The position numbers were made by a program, and so were the translations under genes. Positions 34,500-47,025 of a stretch of 64,000 nucleotides of DNA are shown one piece after another. A model generated the notes under the pieces. It had not been told where the DNA came from. It made no database searches and was given only the letters and a program-made list of their open reading frames with translations. The stretch comes from Polytrichum commune (taxonomy: Eukaryota > Streptophyta > Polytrichopsida > Polytrichales > Polytrichaceae). Every line of letters starts with the position of its first letter. The first letter of the stretch is position 1. The stretch spans positions 47,321,554 through 47,385,553 of the forward strand of contig OX485803.1 in the NCBI GenBank assembly GCA_950295325.1, given 5' to 3'.

Positions 34500-34861
34500 A
34501 GCTCAGAAATTCAACATTGACCGAACCTCCTAACCCTGGCCAGCAGCTTGTTGCCTCGAATATTTACCCGGAGACTTGCAATTATACAACTTGAACTCGG
34601 AGGCTTGACCTCGGAGGCTTGACCGAATGGTGTCCTTGACCACGGTCGCTAGACCCATAACTTAGTGTCCGTGCAACCCAAAAGCAATCTGAAATGGCAT
34701 TTCCATGTTGGAAAAGCGTGGATTCAGATTTTTAGATTCTTCAATTTTCTTCTCTTTTTCCTCTCTTTTTGGAACGCCAATTGAATTGGTTTTTGGATGG
34801 ACTGGATTGCGACCTTGATCCGTGCTTCCAGCTATGGTATGCGGGCCTAATTTGGTTATTT
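34500..34861. other. Upstream region of the P450 gene
   Basis: No coding frame is seen. The minus strand has GTATAAT near 34580, which could serve as a TATA box about 220 bp before the start codon, but the match is too short to assert. Confidence 0.3.
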
Positions 34862-35165
34862 TATTTTTATCTGGACATTTGTACGTGAATGGTGGGTGGT
34901 TAGATTAGATCTAAGAACGGAACTCAACAAGACATGTTTAAAAGAGATTGCACTACATGGTCAAGATTCATCTACCATTTTATATCCAATAATCAACATA
35001 AATTGGGAGGACTTAGGTATTCATTGAAAGAATCAACACACATGCACTTTCAATAAATCATGACTAAGTCAAGGAAAATCGGATTTTCAATTTGATTTTT
35101 GGTTATGTTTCATTGTAGATTTGCTAATGCAACACAAGTTTTGTTACGTAAATTTGATCGGTAAA
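34862..35165 (-). repeat. Dispersed repeat family R2, copy 3, upstream of the P450 gene
   Basis: On the minus strand the blocks GATCAAATTTACGT, GCATTAGCAAATCTACAATG, GACTTAGTCATGATTTATTG, AAGTGCATG, CTCTTTTAAACATGT and TAACCACCCACCATTCACGT appear in the same order as in copies 1 and 2. It ends 500 bp before the P450 start codon, in the same orientation as that gene. Confidence 0.7.
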
Positions 35166-36000
35166 AGTTGGAGAACATGAAAAGCAAGCCTTTTAGCAGC
35201 CACCTGCCTTAATTAAATGAGACCCAATGAATTTCAGGTTTGTACGAATGCAAATAAGTTATCAATAAAATCAGAAATGTTTTAAACAAAGTCAAATACC
35301 CACCCACCATTGGTTTCGACTTGCAGAAGCTGTGTTGAGAAGCAGAGTGGAGGGTTAAAAAACCTGTGCCGGGCTTTTTACGGTGCTCAGCTGTTGACTT
35401 GGACTTGCTGCCATGGTTGTGATGGTCGCCAGTTCTGTTTTATGCATGTGATTCTCATTTCACCGTACAAGGTCACCTTTATCTCTTTAGTCTTCCAGCA
35501 GAAATTTGGGGAAAGATGATCTGTAGGTACCACAGCAGTACCTAGGTCAACAGTAGAGGTGGGTAGCCAAGAAAAACAGCCCTGTTGTGAGCACCTTCAA
35601 CATAACATTACTTGGCACCCACTGCTTGTTCAGTGCGCCCTCGGCAGGTAACAACTGGATGCTCGAAAAGCTAAGCAGGAGACTAAGGTTTCGATTGCTA
35701 TATTCCAAGCGCCCACTTAATGAAACATTGAGTGTTGAGTAATGTTAAAAACTCCACGGATGATTTTGGCCGTTGGATTGGACAAGGAATTGTCTCATCT
35801 AGTTAGCATTTGTGAGCAACAAATATTGTCATCTCAAGTTTCAAAATTGGAGGTGAGATGCAAAGGTGAAGATTATACACCCGATAAACAAAGATGTTTT
35901 CATATGTGAACTAACTATTTAACCTAGTATGATATCTAAATTTCGTGCATATAGTCCAATCTCATGGGATCATGTATCTATTTAGTGTATGTTCTTAACG
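35166..36000. other. Intergenic DNA, no gene recognised
   Basis: The part 35300-35720 is less AT-rich than its surroundings and looks low-copy. I compared it with 5S rRNA and tRNA signatures and saw no match. No long frame is present. Confidence 0.35.
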
Positions 36001-36700
36001 ATAAGCTATGCTATTTACACCACCACAATGCAAGATCATTATTGCATACCACACCTTGAACCATAGACTTGCCATTGAAACTAGACAATGGACAACTATC
36101 CCTTTCGGGAGATAATAGACTATGCCATTTTATTTTATTTTTGGTACAAATTGAAACAAATTCAATTGCAAGAGTAATTAGTACAGCCGTCCTAGGAAAA
36201 GTAACCCAAGATTGAGGGGGATTAAGAAACAATGCTCATCTAGGGCCGTAACTTTCCAAATGACCGTTAAGTTGCTATGTGTGACAATAAGACCTTCAAT
36301 GCACCACATTGAGTCAAACTCATCTAGAACATCTTGGTATACCACATCCAGAGCTTTATTTAAATCTTGAAGAGTAGGTTGCCACTCCAGTCAACCATTT
36401 TCAAGCAAAGAGTAGCACACGACATGATGATTTTTCTCCACATGTCAAGAATACCTCTTTTGGCAAAGAGTTGCCAACTGCTGAGGAACATATTTCCACA
36501 CATGTTGGGAAAGTGGGCAGTTGAAGAATTTGTGCTTCACTGACTCCTCGTGTTGTGGGCCATAGTGTGGGCAACACTTGTTGATCATAGCCGAAATCCA
36601 CCCAAGCCAAACATTCACCACCATTGTTTTATGGAGAACTAATCAAAGAAAAGAAGCTTCTTTATGTGGGATTTGTGCATGGTGTAGTGGACCAATTTGA
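36000..36700 (-). pseudogene. LINE-type reverse-transcriptase zinc-binding (zf-RVT) relic
   Basis: One minus-strand frame reads VVNVWLGWISAMINKCCPHY, then GPQHEESVKHKFFNCPLSQH and VWKYVP. This is the Cys-Cys-His-Cys pattern of the zf-RVT domain that follows plant LINE reverse transcriptases. Stops and shifts interrupt it, and no reverse transcriptase palm motif remains. A downstream frame (DLNKALDVVYQDVLDEFDSM) may belong to the same relic. Confidence 0.55.
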
Positions 36701-36819
36701 GCTTCCCATGGCAATTTCTAGGAACACCCTTCATTGCAAATGATTTTGTTCATAGAATGCTTGGGTTTAGGGTTCTAAAATTGCCAATTAAGGGCCAATA
36801 CCCCGTGCCTTTAGAGATT

Positions 36820-37060
36820 GGTACCCATCTTCACTAGCCATGTGTTGGGTACTATAGGCCAGTCTAGCATGTACTTCTTCTTGATGCCATCTACACAACG
36901 CTTAAGGTCGTCAAGGCAAAATCAAACCTCATACTTCACGATGTTGGTGGAGTTGTACTCCTTTTTTAATCCCTTGTACGTGGGAGCATGGGTGTCCTCG
37001 AACAGAACTTTGTGGCACTTGCCATTAGCTTTGGACATCTACACCTAGCGAAAACCTCCA
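36820..37060 (-). pseudogene. Degenerate coding relic, probably part of the same LINE
   Basis: The minus strand reads MSKANGKCHKVLFEDTHAPT, then YNSTNIVKYEV, a stop, LKRCVDGIKKKYMLDWP and further stops. It looks like decayed protein-coding sequence, but I recognise no domain. Proximity and strand suggest it belongs with 36000-36700. Confidence 0.3.
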
Positions 37061-37286
37061 ATTTCAAGGACGCATAATCAAGGCCTTTACTAGTAGAGCC
37101 ACATCTCAACCATAATCTATCATAATTTTCATGAATCCATAGATCAAATTGTCCATTATCACTTCATATACACAAGTCATCTTGTTTCCATATTCTAGGA
37201 GTCACTTGTTGTGCAATGTCTCTGCAAGGTTACACATTGGCATTTCCATATGTTTATCTAGTCAAATCCTACAAATATCATACATA

Positions 37287-37688
37287 TTATAGTTGTATAC
37301 AAGTCTTGGACATCCCAAGGGATGTGGAGTAGACATATACTATGCAAGCATGGCATAATGCAATACACATTGGTGTGGAATGACATATCTTACATTCCAA
37401 TCTTGATTTTACTAGGGCATCATTTTCCACACAAAAAATATGAGTCAATCTAATCCATTTAGTGTTGTTGTGGACATCTCCATTGCAATACATGCAATCA
37501 CAATATCCATTTGTGCACTGCAAATGACCAATATAAGAAGAACGCATGAAGGAGAGTCCAAAATCATTTTGGGTATTTGCTGTTTTTGTTGTGCACCAAG
37601 GGTATTTGTCGCGAATCTTATTCATGCCACTCATAAAACAACCATATACACTAAGAACATCCATAGATAATGGGGGCAACACAAACAA
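37287..37688 (-). CDS. Cys-rich open frame, 133 codons, likely transposon-derived
   Basis: This is the longest open frame in its neighbourhood. It has a cluster of cysteines in two groups: QCTNGYCDCMYCNGDVHNN (about residues 57-75) and ECKICHSTPMCIALCHAC (about 97-114). The spacing could form zinc-binding knuckles. It resembles zinc-rich parts of transposon proteins, but I cannot assign a family. No exons or partner frames were found around it. It is probably a relic, not a host gene. Confidence 0.3.
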   Translation of the reverse strand: MFVLPPLSMDVLSVYGCFMSGMNKIRDKYPWCTTKTANTQNDFGLSFMRSSYIGHLQCTNGYCDCMYCNGDVHNNTKWIRLTHIFCVENDALVKSRLECKICHSTPMCIALCHACIVYVYSTSLGMSKTCIQL

Positions 37689-37699
37689 ACATCAATATG

Positions 37700-39140
37700 A
37701 AAAAATGGTTGCAAGTACGTGACTTCACGCACACCTAGTATATTGTCAACATTAATTGTGGTAAGATCAAATTTAAATCTTCTCCTAGACTTTGCCAATT
37801 CTAACGTGTTGACAATCCTCAGACCTAAAGAGGATGAAATGGAGTGAAGAAGTGGACGTTGAGTTGGTGAGCCAATTTCATGTATTTTGGATTGTAATGA
37901 GCTTTATCAACATGCACAAAAACCAAAAGTGGAGTGGGAATTCTAGTTCTAAAAGGAAAAGGTGATGTATTAGAAAAAAAAAAAATAATAATAATAATTT
38001 TTTTTTAAAACCAAGACAAATATCACCATCCAAATCTAACAACACAAGAACATTATTGTCACTTGGTACTATCTTGATAGTAGCCACACTAGGCACTTGA
38101 ACAATAGATGTGTTAGATTTGTTTTTTAACATAGCAATGGACGCTTGTATTTGTGAATCAGAAAGACCTATAACTCTAAATGAATATGGATGCAAAATCC
38201 AAAAATGAACATCTTCACTTTTGTTCTTCTATAGCAAGATTGCTTCCGAGATATCACTCGTCCATAAATACATCTCTTGCACCACATGCGTGATTCCTAT
38301 CCGGAGATTGAACCTCAAACTAAGCAAATTCTCTTAAACACTCACAAGATCATCATCGTCAAGAGGCAAAGTGAAGGACACAAAGGATCCATAAGCTCTA
38401 ATAGTAGCCATTAGGAAGTAAGAAAAACATTGAGACACATTGGAGTATGTAGCTGAGGGATTAGAGGGACTATTTGTTTTAATTGATACAATAGAATAAG
38501 ATATAGATTAGATTCAGTATATAAATATAAGAGTTTACATCAAACATCGTAAGAATTTCATAGAATGTGGTAGCAATTGGATTTTATCATCATAGATGCA
38601 AGAGGCACAATATTATGAGAATAGTATGTAAATGAGTGGTAGAAGAAATAGAAATTATTTAATAATAAGGAGAGTTTGAGAACGAGTGAGTGATATGAAG
38701 AAAAATCCCCACATTATAGTGTACAAATATGTTGATGATTTAGATGATTTGTATAGAGTTTGTGATTTGGAACACCGAAATCAACAACAATAACAACCTA
38801 ATACATATATATATTCGATAATATTGAGGAAGAGTTTGAGGTTCGAGAAGAGGAAGAAGAGGGAAAAAAAAATAGTGAGATGTCTAAAAAAGATGAAAAA
38901 AATATTAATGTTGAATACAAAGTAGATGACGTCGGAGATGAATTCCATAGCATAAAAATTTACCTTAAACTTTTTATGCTTCAAGCAAACAAAAATGATA
39001 TAAAATTCTAACAATTCTAACAACAAGATGCAAATCTCCAACTTATTGGCATTTGCAACAATTTGATGAGCAGTTAGATGTATTCGTACCAAAACAAATA
39101 TTTAAAAAATAGAAATATGAAAAACTAGATATTAACAATA
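37700..39140. other. AT-rich stretch without recognised gene
   Basis: The minus-strand frames at 37878-38195 and 38781-39092 are composed of low-complexity AT-rich codons with many Phe, Leu and Ile and no domain. An A-rich microsatellite lies at 37975-38005. Confidence 0.35.
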
Positions 39141-39162
39141 AAATTTCCTTGTAAGAAAACTT

Positions 39163-39622
39163 TGGATATTGGCGCCACCGCCAATATCCTTGTGATACTT
39201 AACAAAAAATTGTTTGTAAGAGCATTTGGGGCCAATATGCTTAAATAAATAAATAAAACTGAAAACATTTGAAATATTGGCATTACTATGAGTAAGAATG
39301 AGTAAGAAACTAAGGACAATTCAGATGTTGGTGTTGTTGGCAATACCTTAGACATAAAAAAATTATATAGGTATTTGGGATATTGGCGGCACTGCCAATA
39401 CCATATGAACAATATTACAAGCAATTCAGATATTGATGTTGTCACTAATACCTTAGAGGAAAAAATAAAATTACAAGTGTATTTTGGGTATTGATGGCAC
39501 TGCCAATTTCATATGAGTAAAAAACTAATAACTAGTTCAAATATTGGCGTTGCCACCAACAACTTAGAGATTAAAAACAATTATGAGGATATTTGGGGTG
39601 TTTGGCGGCATTCCCAATATCC
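39163..39622. repeat. Tandem satellite, unit about 110 bp, about four to five copies
   Basis: TATTGGCGGCACTGCCAATA at 39380 recurs, slightly changed, near 39164, 39489 and 39600, with a weak copy near 39272. Each is followed by CATATGAG(T/A)A and, about 55 bp later, by a half-unit of the type CAGATATTGGTGTTG...CACCAATACCTTAGA. Each half-unit is itself a short inverted repeat (ATTGGC...GCCAAT), so every monomer can fold into two small hairpins. Confidence 0.8.
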
Positions 39623-39623
39623 T

Positions 39624-40052
39624 TGCAAGTACACGGGTAGATCACTCCATTGTCAAGTTGAACACCACGTGCGACCAAAAAAAATCTTCTTTTGGTAAGT
39701 TGCACCACCAAAATGGGTCAAAATTCTATCAATTTTTTTTCATGAGTAGATATACATAGTACCTACGACATAGGTAAAAGTGGTAACTAAATTTGATGAT
39801 TTGTTGTTTTCATAAAACATACCGTTTCTAACTAGAATGACACAGAATTGAACTAAAACATTTATTTAAAAAAATAAAGATGACTAAAAATTTCAAAAAA
39901 ATATACAAAAGATACTATCAATGGTTATGTATATGTAGAAAAAATATCATAAATTTTAAAATTATATATGGCATGTAATATAGGGGTAGCAAACTTTGTC
40001 CGCACGTGGTGTCAACTTGACAATGAAGTGACCTCCCAGTGTGCAAGTATAT
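39624..40052. mobile_element. Inverted-repeat element (MITE-like)
   Basis: The left end is GCAAGTACACGGGTAGATCA, then CTCCATTGTCAAGTTGAACA and CCACGTGCG. The right end, inverted, is GCACACTGGGAGGTCACTTC, then ATTGTCAAGTTGACACCACG. The arms are about 50 bp with several differences. There is no coding capacity and no clear target duplication. The left arm abuts the 110-bp satellite. Confidence 0.7.
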
Positions 40053-40059
40053 TTAATGA

Positions 40060-43000
40060 CTCGGGATATTTAAGACATTGTTCATTCAAATAATCTTTCC
40101 GAATCAAACTTCATTTAAAAAACATCTCGTCATCAAAATGGATTTTTTTCATCCAACAAGTTTAATTCATTTTAAGCTTAGGCATAAAAGGTAAGAAATC
40201 TTAAATTCAGATTATTTTCCCCATTGCACCTTAAGAGAAGGAAAAATGAAAGGAAGAACAAGGAAAGGAGAGGAGCCAAGTAGCTAAAGCAATAGTAGAC
40301 AAGAGGAGAAGGTGTTCAATGTTGGAAGTTTAGATGTTGTAATGTCTAAAATAGACATTTGTATTATTATTTTTGAGTGGTTAATGTTATATGTGATTAT
40401 GTTTGAGGGTATTGGGGTTGCCGCCATTTGCTTATTGAAAGATTCATTAAATCGGAGCAAATTTTAAAAGCCTGGGGGCCCCTTATGTTTCATAACCATG
40501 TGCAATAATGGGGTATTTAGTGGGGAGATATATATATGCACCTCTCAATATTTTTCCCTCTTTATTTGTAGGTAAAAAGATACTTTGACGTATTTTTTAG
40601 CACCCTATATTTATTTGTAATTATCTAGGGAGGCTAATTTCTAGGCACAATGTTTTTTTGTTTAATAAATCAAACAAATACCAACTAGAGTATGGAATAC
40701 TATAGCATTGCAAAACCGGCTATGTGAGCAACAAACATTCCATATCATTCAAATTGTCATTCATTTGGTTTTAATTAATAACACCAATCTCAAATCATTC
40801 CAAGTACCATTCCAAACACAACCAATTGCAATTGGATAGTAGTTAAAGGGATACCATTAAACATGGAGATAACTCAATATACAAGCTGAAATACATAAGA
40901 TGTAAACACGGATACAACAAAACAAGAAATATTATCAGTTGTGATAAGACATGAAAATTTGCACAACTACTTACTTCAAAAAAACAAAGTTGCATTTTAA
41001 CACAAGAAAGCCAAATACAAAAAATTAAGAAACATTTACTCTAATTGTCTTCACAAACACATTCAATTAAAGTCTCACTCAAACCTTATAACAAACATTT
41101 ACAATGCGAAGGGTTAGCATACAACTCCCTAGGCAGACTCTTAGGTTAGTTGAGGATTATCCATCCTCCGCCTTCATGATTCCAATGCACTTTGGAGATA
41201 CTCCTTCATCAGTGTGTGTATACACCATGATCCCATGCCAAACTGTAACCCTAAATTCAGACCTTGCAAGACCATATCCAAAACCCCAAAAATAACTTGT
41301 AATCACAAAACCAACAAAGAAGAGACGAATCATGAAAGCTAAACTCTAAACCACATACACACGGAAACATTGCAAAGGAGACGGCCACTCTGCACCGTCA
41401 ATGTGTATGAATGAAAGCCTAAAAAATGCTAAGCGAAAATGTGAGTTTGACGATTGAAGGTTGATGTTGTGACAAAACCAAAACCAAAATTGATCACACG
41501 AAGCGGTTGAGGATGACGGTGGAGGTTGTCAGGTTCTAAGCATCTAGCGAGGTCCAACATGTTCTGCGCCATTGCAAAACCCAACAGCCATTGAGGAGCA
41601 CCAACACATTCCTTTTCCAAAAAAAATCCCACGACATTTCCCCTTTCATACTAATGTGCTAAATTCAAATTTGGACAAAAACTACACACTTCTTCATCCA
41701 AGTAGTTAAACCCATAATTATTCTACTGATCCTACTACACACCTTTAAAGGAATCCTATATCTATGACCTTATTTTTTTTATTGATTACTAAAATGAAGG
41801 AATTATTCACCACCCTATTTTACATATAATCATGTTGGGGACATATTTCCAATGTTGTGGTAGATCTAACAAAATTATAAATTTTACTCTAAACAAATTA
41901 AATTGACCTTTTATTTTTTTTTATCTCACGTGGTTTTCTAGAATGTTGATAATCACTTCCCCGAGTTTAAAGCATTGTGAAAATCCAAGTTCTATGTTTA
42001 ATTTTAATCTAAAGGTATTGGTGGTCCTGCCAATACGTAAACCTTAAGTAATTACATATCTAGAAAAAATGTCGATTAATATTCACAAGATCTATTTGAT
42101 AATTTGTTTCACATATAGATTTTGATTTATATGGATGATGAAGTACCACATGACTATGATGAACATGATTTTTTAGTTTTTAGGAAGTCCAAGATTAGTA
42201 GATTTGGATTCTAGCATATATATATGCATATAAACACACCAAATTCATTGCGTGATTTTAGGTATCAATATTAATTTATGAGAAACTCTCAAAGTCTATT
42301 TTTGTTGCACCTTAGATTTATAATCCAATGTACAAAGTCGGTAAATTCTAGAATTTGTTTTTAAAATGGATATTCCGGTTAAGCATCTTTGAAGATTCAT
42401 AACAATTCAAACTTTGAATGAAATATGATCATTGTTGTTTGCTCTACAACTTGTTATGATACCAAAAAAAGTATATAATTTGACCTTCTAGGGTCAACTT
42501 TCATTGAAACTTGTGTACTTAACACATTTTTTATCATTGATTAATTTTAATGGATTGAGAGATTCTTTCTTTTAGAATATTTTATTTTTATTTGCTACAA
42601 AATGAAACTAATCATTTTAAAAAACATGGTTTAGAATAGCAAGGTGTAGAATGACTAATTGACTTTAGAATTTACTTATTTTTCATGTGAAAGTAGATAC
42701 AATTTTGACTAATCATATGTTTGATTCAATATTAATCATGGAATAGCTTGGATTTCAATCATATTAAAGTCAAAAAAATTCATTGATTGATGTCATTTTT
42801 CCTTAATGTGTTTGGTTTAGCCCAATTTAATATCATATGTCTTGAAACTGAAGCAATGATTTATTAGTGTGTATAGAATTGAAAGCATAGTATTTTATAT
42901 TTTATTAAGCAATTGTATGGCAACTCAAGATATTTTGTCAAATTGAATATATTATTAGTATTAGTACTAGTACTAGTATTATATATATATAAAGAGGGAA

Positions 43001-46000
43001 AAACAAGTTAAAATTTTAATGAATTTTTGAAAAAAAATGGAGAACCTTAAAATTTTGTGGCAAAATGTTTCGGGTTGGAATGAAAATCATTGTTTGCAAG
43101 CACAAAAATTGGTTATGAAAAAAATTAATTTTGGAAACCACATTTGTACATTTGACTGAGCTCCATTGTGTTCAATATATTCCCTGATATTCTTGCGCTA
43201 CTCATTGGCATCTTTAACCTAAGCATGTAAATTTCTTTCTACATGTATTTTAATATTTTTTGAATAATTAATAATTTGATATTTAATTTGTTACTCAATT
43301 TACATTGGTTGTTTTAATCATGTTGAATATTCACATATAAAAACAAACCTTCTTCATCAACTTTATCAACTGCAACCTATTAAAAGTTTGTTTTTTGAGA
43401 GCTTGAAAACTTATTGATATCTAAAAAATAAAATATGTGTCATAAAAACAACTACAACATGGTACACGCTTATACATGATTTTTTTGGATTACTTATACA
43501 ATACAAGTTAATAGTGAACTTTAATTTTATTTAATAAGGTTCATATTTTGTATCATATTTTTGTTTGGTAGCAGAAGATTGCCAAAAAATATGACATGAG
43601 ATATGACCAAAAAAACATGTGTTGAACTCACTCTAAAATATGATAGGTCTTTTGAAGTAGTCACTGAGTTCATGAATGTAGCAATGGATGTTAAACGTAT
43701 CAAATTGTATTCTAGCCTTGCGAAGCATTTACCCATTGCAGAGCCTAGTTTAGGTCATCAGTCTTTAGCTTGAGTTACATGGCATAATGATTTATGTTTT
43801 GATGAACCTCAAATGAATAAAAAAGAACTTTAACATTCTAGGACATAAAAAATGGACCCCAACAAAAAGTCAAGTGGATGCAACTCTAGAATTTTGTTGT
43901 AATTTGGATGTAATTTCTTAATACGATTATGTATAATAAAAAAATTGATCTTTCATTATAAAAATATATATTTTGGAATTAGATATGAAAATTTTGTACA
44001 AATATATTTTTTATCATATGCATTCTAAGTATTATCTAACTTTTTATTTTATTGTTTATACAAGAATTGGCTTAAAAATAATTGCGCTATATGATTTTAT
44101 AAATTTTTAAGTGAAGATCATCATTAAGGTCAACCAAAATGTAACAAAACCTTTGTGAATTTTTGCTCATCATATTGAGTCTTGAAGGGTGACTTGTTGA
44201 AAATCAATGTTTTTCAAAATGTTTAAGCTTAATGATGGTATTATGAAAAAAAAAGACTTTTGATAACCATCTTGGTGGATTTCAATTTATAAGGTCCATT
44301 GTTTACAAATTCTTGTCTTATTTTGTTGTTTAATATTCCTATTTTAGAATAATTTTAGAATAATTTTAAATTTTAGTTCAATTTTTTCTTTTAACAAATA
44401 CTTTAAGAATGTGTTACCTTCTCTCAGTATTTTAAATAGGCTACCATCATTTTTTGATAGTCTTAAGGATGTCAAATTGGAGAATTTCATGTTCAATCCT
44501 GAAATATGTAAATATTGGAATGTGGTTCATAATATAAATGTGGATGGTATTTGGATTTCCTGAAGCATAAAACTACGCATTTTACATTAAAATTGCGTAA
44601 TCATCTTTAACCCACATTTGTTTCACTTGCAGTGGAAGAAGAATTACCATCTTGAGATTCAACCCAAAAATTTGAAAAATAAAAATACTCAAGTGCTCAA
44701 ACAATTTAAAGACTGACAATTTGAGTGCTGACCCTTATGGCGCGTGGTTAATGTTCTTAAGCCTGCAACTTCATCCAATATTTATCTTATTTTTCCTACC
44801 ATTTTAAAGTCATACTACTATTTGAGAATCAAGAGTAAAATACCTCAATGTAATTATGATAAGGATTCATTTGAGCTCATTTTGAACGATTCATTTTTTA
44901 ACATATTGAATGTTAAAGAAAAAACGAAGACTTAGTCTTAGATCTTTCACAACATCAATGCATTTTTTATAGGAAAAAAATCCTTACCAATTATTTTAAA
45001 ATATCAATTGAATTATCAATGGAAATTTTATTTTCACTTTCTTGTTCAATAATATATTAAACTTAGATGGGTTGCATATATGTTGTCTAGGTTGGCGTAA
45101 ATCACAAATTCTACTTCCAAGGTGTTCAAAAAGCAACACTAGTATTTAATTTGATTATTGCAAACATTCCAAAGGGACTTTATGTGCTCGAAATCTCAAT
45201 ACATTCTTCTTTAATACCTTTTGAAATGGAAAGTCTGATCAAGATGTCAATCTTGCATATCATATAAAATCTTGCATGTAATATCTCTATGTAAAACAAA
45301 ATCTTGCATGTAATATCATGCTTGTAATATCTTCATAATGATAATGCTTTGTTGGTATTTAACCTTGAAGATCCAAAATGGACAAGATAATTGTTTTTTA
45401 TTTTTGAATTATTTTTTCAAGATTGGTTATGAACCTTGGACTTGTGTTTGGCCAATCCTTGCAATTCAAAGAAAATAATTAGTCTCACAAATTCTTTGTT
45501 CATTTTTTTTTATGGGTTTCGTGAATCATTTGTCTTTTTTTTGGTATACATTGTATTATGATTGGTAATTTATTCTACTTATTTTCCATTAATTTTGTAG
45601 GTGGTCAAGTTCACAACACCCTTACTTGTTCTTTCTTTTAGAAATACTTTGGATTGAAACTCCTTCCTTTGCCTTTCAAATAAATATTGACAAAGATCTT
45701 TCACAATATAATATAGATTTGAATACTGATGTTTTATACAACTTCATGGATGCTACTTCTCAACTGATGAGAGATGATGGTGTCACACCTTAGTGCGGCC
45801 CATGAGAAAAAACTTCAATTTGAAGGCCCCGGGGGTGGACTCTTCATACCACGTATATAATAACTTGAGTGTAAGAAGGGGTATTACTTGAAGCATTAGC
45901 GTACACAATATACATATAAAAGATGTATTAATTTTCTCTAGTGTATACATCTAAAATGATTATTAAGTATTTTGAAGTAAATGTAGATGTACAAAGGGGG

Positions 46001-47020
46001 CCCAAAAAGTTTAGAGATAATTTTGACACTAGATATGTTAGTTAAATCTAATTCGCATTTTCATCCATTGTTGTCTATAATGATAGCCCTTAATGACTCT
46101 CTTGTCTATTATTGTTATAATTTGCATTTAGGTTATAAGACAAGCTAGAGGCTCTTGGAGTGCTCATGGTCTCCCTTCAATTTTGCTCTCCGGATTGTGG
46201 CTAAGTTATTGTGCTCTTGTCTTGGTTTGTTTGATGCAATCATCAAATTACATGTTGTGGACAATAAAATGTTTGATGACATTCTCATTTACATGTAACA
46301 AAGATGTACTTAATTCATGATTTATATATTGTATATGTAGTGGAGGCATTTGTCGCATTAAATTGGAAAATTTAGCATAAATACACAAATCCATTTTCTA
46401 GCTTGCCGTTAGTACGTATACATTAGTTTTTCTCTATGAGCTCCCCATGTATAAGGGGCTTAATTTCATAGTAACCCATTTATGTCATCTAGGCTTTCCA
46501 CGAGGCTTTCAGTAAAGAGTCCACCACTCGGTCTGAAGTCATTGTTGCATACCTACTACATCCACATTTATAAATCAATTATTTTTACTTTAAGATTTCT
46601 TTGAATACAACTTCAATACCAACTAACATCCTCTCATTGATTATTCTCTTGATAATTGTGTATGATGTCTTTGATAGGACCCTCTATACATGCTTGCTAC
46701 ACTTCTTACACAAGCATCACCTCTTAGCATTGGAAGGTGATGAAGATGTTTTTCATCGCATCTTGAAGCTTTTGATAATGCAATCTCATTTAGCTATTGG
46801 CAAAAACACCAATTTTTAATCGTGAGGCCATCAATCTATTTTGAGAGTAACTTGTACTTGTTTATCTTGTTTAAAAACTTTATATGGTTGATTTCATAAT
46901 TTTTACTTGAAGCATATTATTATTATTATTATCAAGACATTAATAATTATTAAGACATCTATGTTGTTAAGTGCCAACAATGTGACATCATAATGGCACC
47001 GACTTTAGCAACCTTTCTGG
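40060..47020. other. Seven-kb AT-rich stretch without recognised gene
   Basis: Frames are short and scattered. At 45783 TGTCACACCTTAGTGCGGCC looks like an LTR start, without a partner. A single unit of the ATTGGTGG...CTGCCAATAC type, related to the 39-kb satellite, occurs at about 42018-42035. Nothing else could be supported. Confidence 0.35.
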
Positions 47021-47025
47021 AAGCC

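Noticed and set aside
35300-35720. Possible 5S rRNA or other structured RNA gene
   Set aside because: It lacks the 5S internal control region and any tRNA boxes in the right order. Only its base composition stands out.
38781-39445. Two minus-strand frames of just over 100 codons
   Set aside because: Low-complexity AT-rich codons and translation of the 110-bp satellite; no domain.
45783-45860. LTR beginning TGTCACACC at 45.8 kb
   Set aside because: No partner LTR, primer-binding site or retrotransposon coding sequence nearby.
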